DNA from: Methanobacterium_D oryzae
GTDB taxonomy: Archaea > Methanobacteriota > Methanobacteria > Methanobacteriales > Methanobacteriaceae
Assembly (NCBI RefSeq): GCF_050433505.1
Contig: NZ_JBNPXC010000002.1
Span: 682,001 to 746,000, forward strand
Direction of reading: 5' to 3'
Length of the DNA: 64,000 nt
Each line of letters begins with the position of its first letter. The first letter of the stretch is position 1. The notes beneath the pieces are model-generated. The model had not been told where the DNA came from. It saw only the letters and a program-made list of their open reading frames with translations, and made no database searches. Position numbers and translations under genes: made by a program. This document shows, one piece after another, positions 63,618 through 64,000 of this stretch.

Positions 63618-64000
63618 TTAATGGTAAGCATAAACATGCCTTTCTTTTAAATTAATTGAAATATCTTTAACTCTTTTAGCAGGTACTCCAGCATAAAGAC
63701 CATTAGATGCACAATCCTTGGTTACAACAGCGCCAGCAGCTATAATACAATTTTTTTCTATTCTAACTCCAGGTAAAATAGTTGCACGAGCCCCTATCCA
63801 ACAGTTATCTTCAATAACTATTCTTTTTCCTTCTGTATCCCCCACTTTGATATCATCATCAATAAGTAGATTATTAAAATTATTTATTTCATCATTAATA
63901 GCATGTGTAGATGTGCAAAACATAACATTCATTGCAATAATACAATTTCTACCTATCTCAATTGATTCCATATTATCAAAAAAACAGTTATGATTTACAT
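63618..64000 (-). CDS. hexapeptide-repeat acyltransferase, N-terminus beyond window
   Basis: The frame stays open to the window edge: VNHNCFFDNMESIEIGRNCI precedes and continues the part read from ATG 63971, so that ATG is internal. Left-handed beta-helix repeats (IVIEDNCWIGARATILPGVR, IEKNCIIAAGAVVTKDCASN, GLYAGVPAKRVKDI) and the catalytic-loop His in CTSTHAIND mark the serine/maltose/sugar O-acetyltransferase class (WbbJ, VatD, NodL relatives). Likely O-acetylates a surface sugar; convergent with the GT2 gene. Confidence 0.85.
   Translation of the reverse strand, partial: VNHNCFFDNMESIEIGRNCIIAMNVMFCTSTHAINDEINNFNNLLIDDDIKVGDTEGKRIVIEDNCWIGARATILPGVRIEKNCIIAAGAVVTKDCASNGLYAGVPAKRVKDISINLKERHVYAYH

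Overview
The window is an AT-rich (roughly 30% GC by eye) stretch of what looks like a methanogenic archaeon of the Methanobacteriales, most likely Methanobacterium-like. The grounds are a class III (prepilin) signal peptide protein, a DUF1616 protein, large Ig/beta-helix adhesin-like secreted proteins, archaeal TATA-box promoters with oligo-T terminators, strong GGAGG/GGTGA ribosome binding sites, and several apparently leaderless genes. The genus is inference. I see no rRNA, tRNA or CRISPR array.

Layout. 1-3.4 kb: the end of a CARDB-type surface protein, a transglutaminase-like secreted protein, a truncated NucS-like gene next to a decayed possible transposase, a 58-residue ribbon-helix-helix-like protein and a class III pilin-like protein. 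3.6-14.4 kb (all minus): a glycan assembly operon with flippase, GT-C-like membrane protein, two HPr-kinase-like paralogues flanking a methyltransferase, an Alg13/Alg14-type pair, two GT4 glycosyltransferases and a B12-type radical SAM protein. 14.6-22.8 kb (minus, except one lipoprotein gene): an apparent archaeal lasso-peptide cluster. 23-30 kb: DUF1616 protein, small secreted proteins, two CPBP intramembrane proteases (one fused to TPRs) and a DPM1-like glycosyltransferase. 30.5-35.1 kb: CDP-deoxysugar genes rfbF, rfbG, rfbH, a cupin epimerase and an intervening metallo-beta-lactamase-fold gene. 35-56.8 kb: surface proteins sharing one C-terminal module and/or one promoter-leader element, mixed with zinc-ribbon proteins, lipoproteins and pseudogenes. 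57-64 kb: a second glycan locus with a DegT aminotransferase, glycosyltransferases, a flippase and a hexapeptide acyltransferase cut by the window edge.

The most interesting system is the lasso-peptide cluster. Reading the minus strand from 22830: a PqqD-like leader-binding protein (B1), a transglutaminase-like leader peptidase (B2), an ABC exporter (D), an asparagine-synthetase-like macrolactam synthetase whose Cys2 is replaced by Ser (C), a methyltransferase, an overlooked 41-residue precursor (17306-17431), an HPr-kinase-like protein (K) and, further on, a nucleotidyltransferase-like protein (N). The precursor matches the lasso leader rule YxxPxLxxxGxxxxxT exactly. It predicts a 15-residue core KIGSNQDGISSNYKS with a Lys1-Asp7 ring and a C-terminal Ser, the residue phosphorylated by lasso kinases of the paeninodin type.

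Two further patterns stand out. At least five genes or gene relics share a promoter and roughly 60-nt leader with a small hairpin and an invariant end before the start codon. Three secreted-protein genes appear to start with AUU rather than AUG/GUG/UUG.
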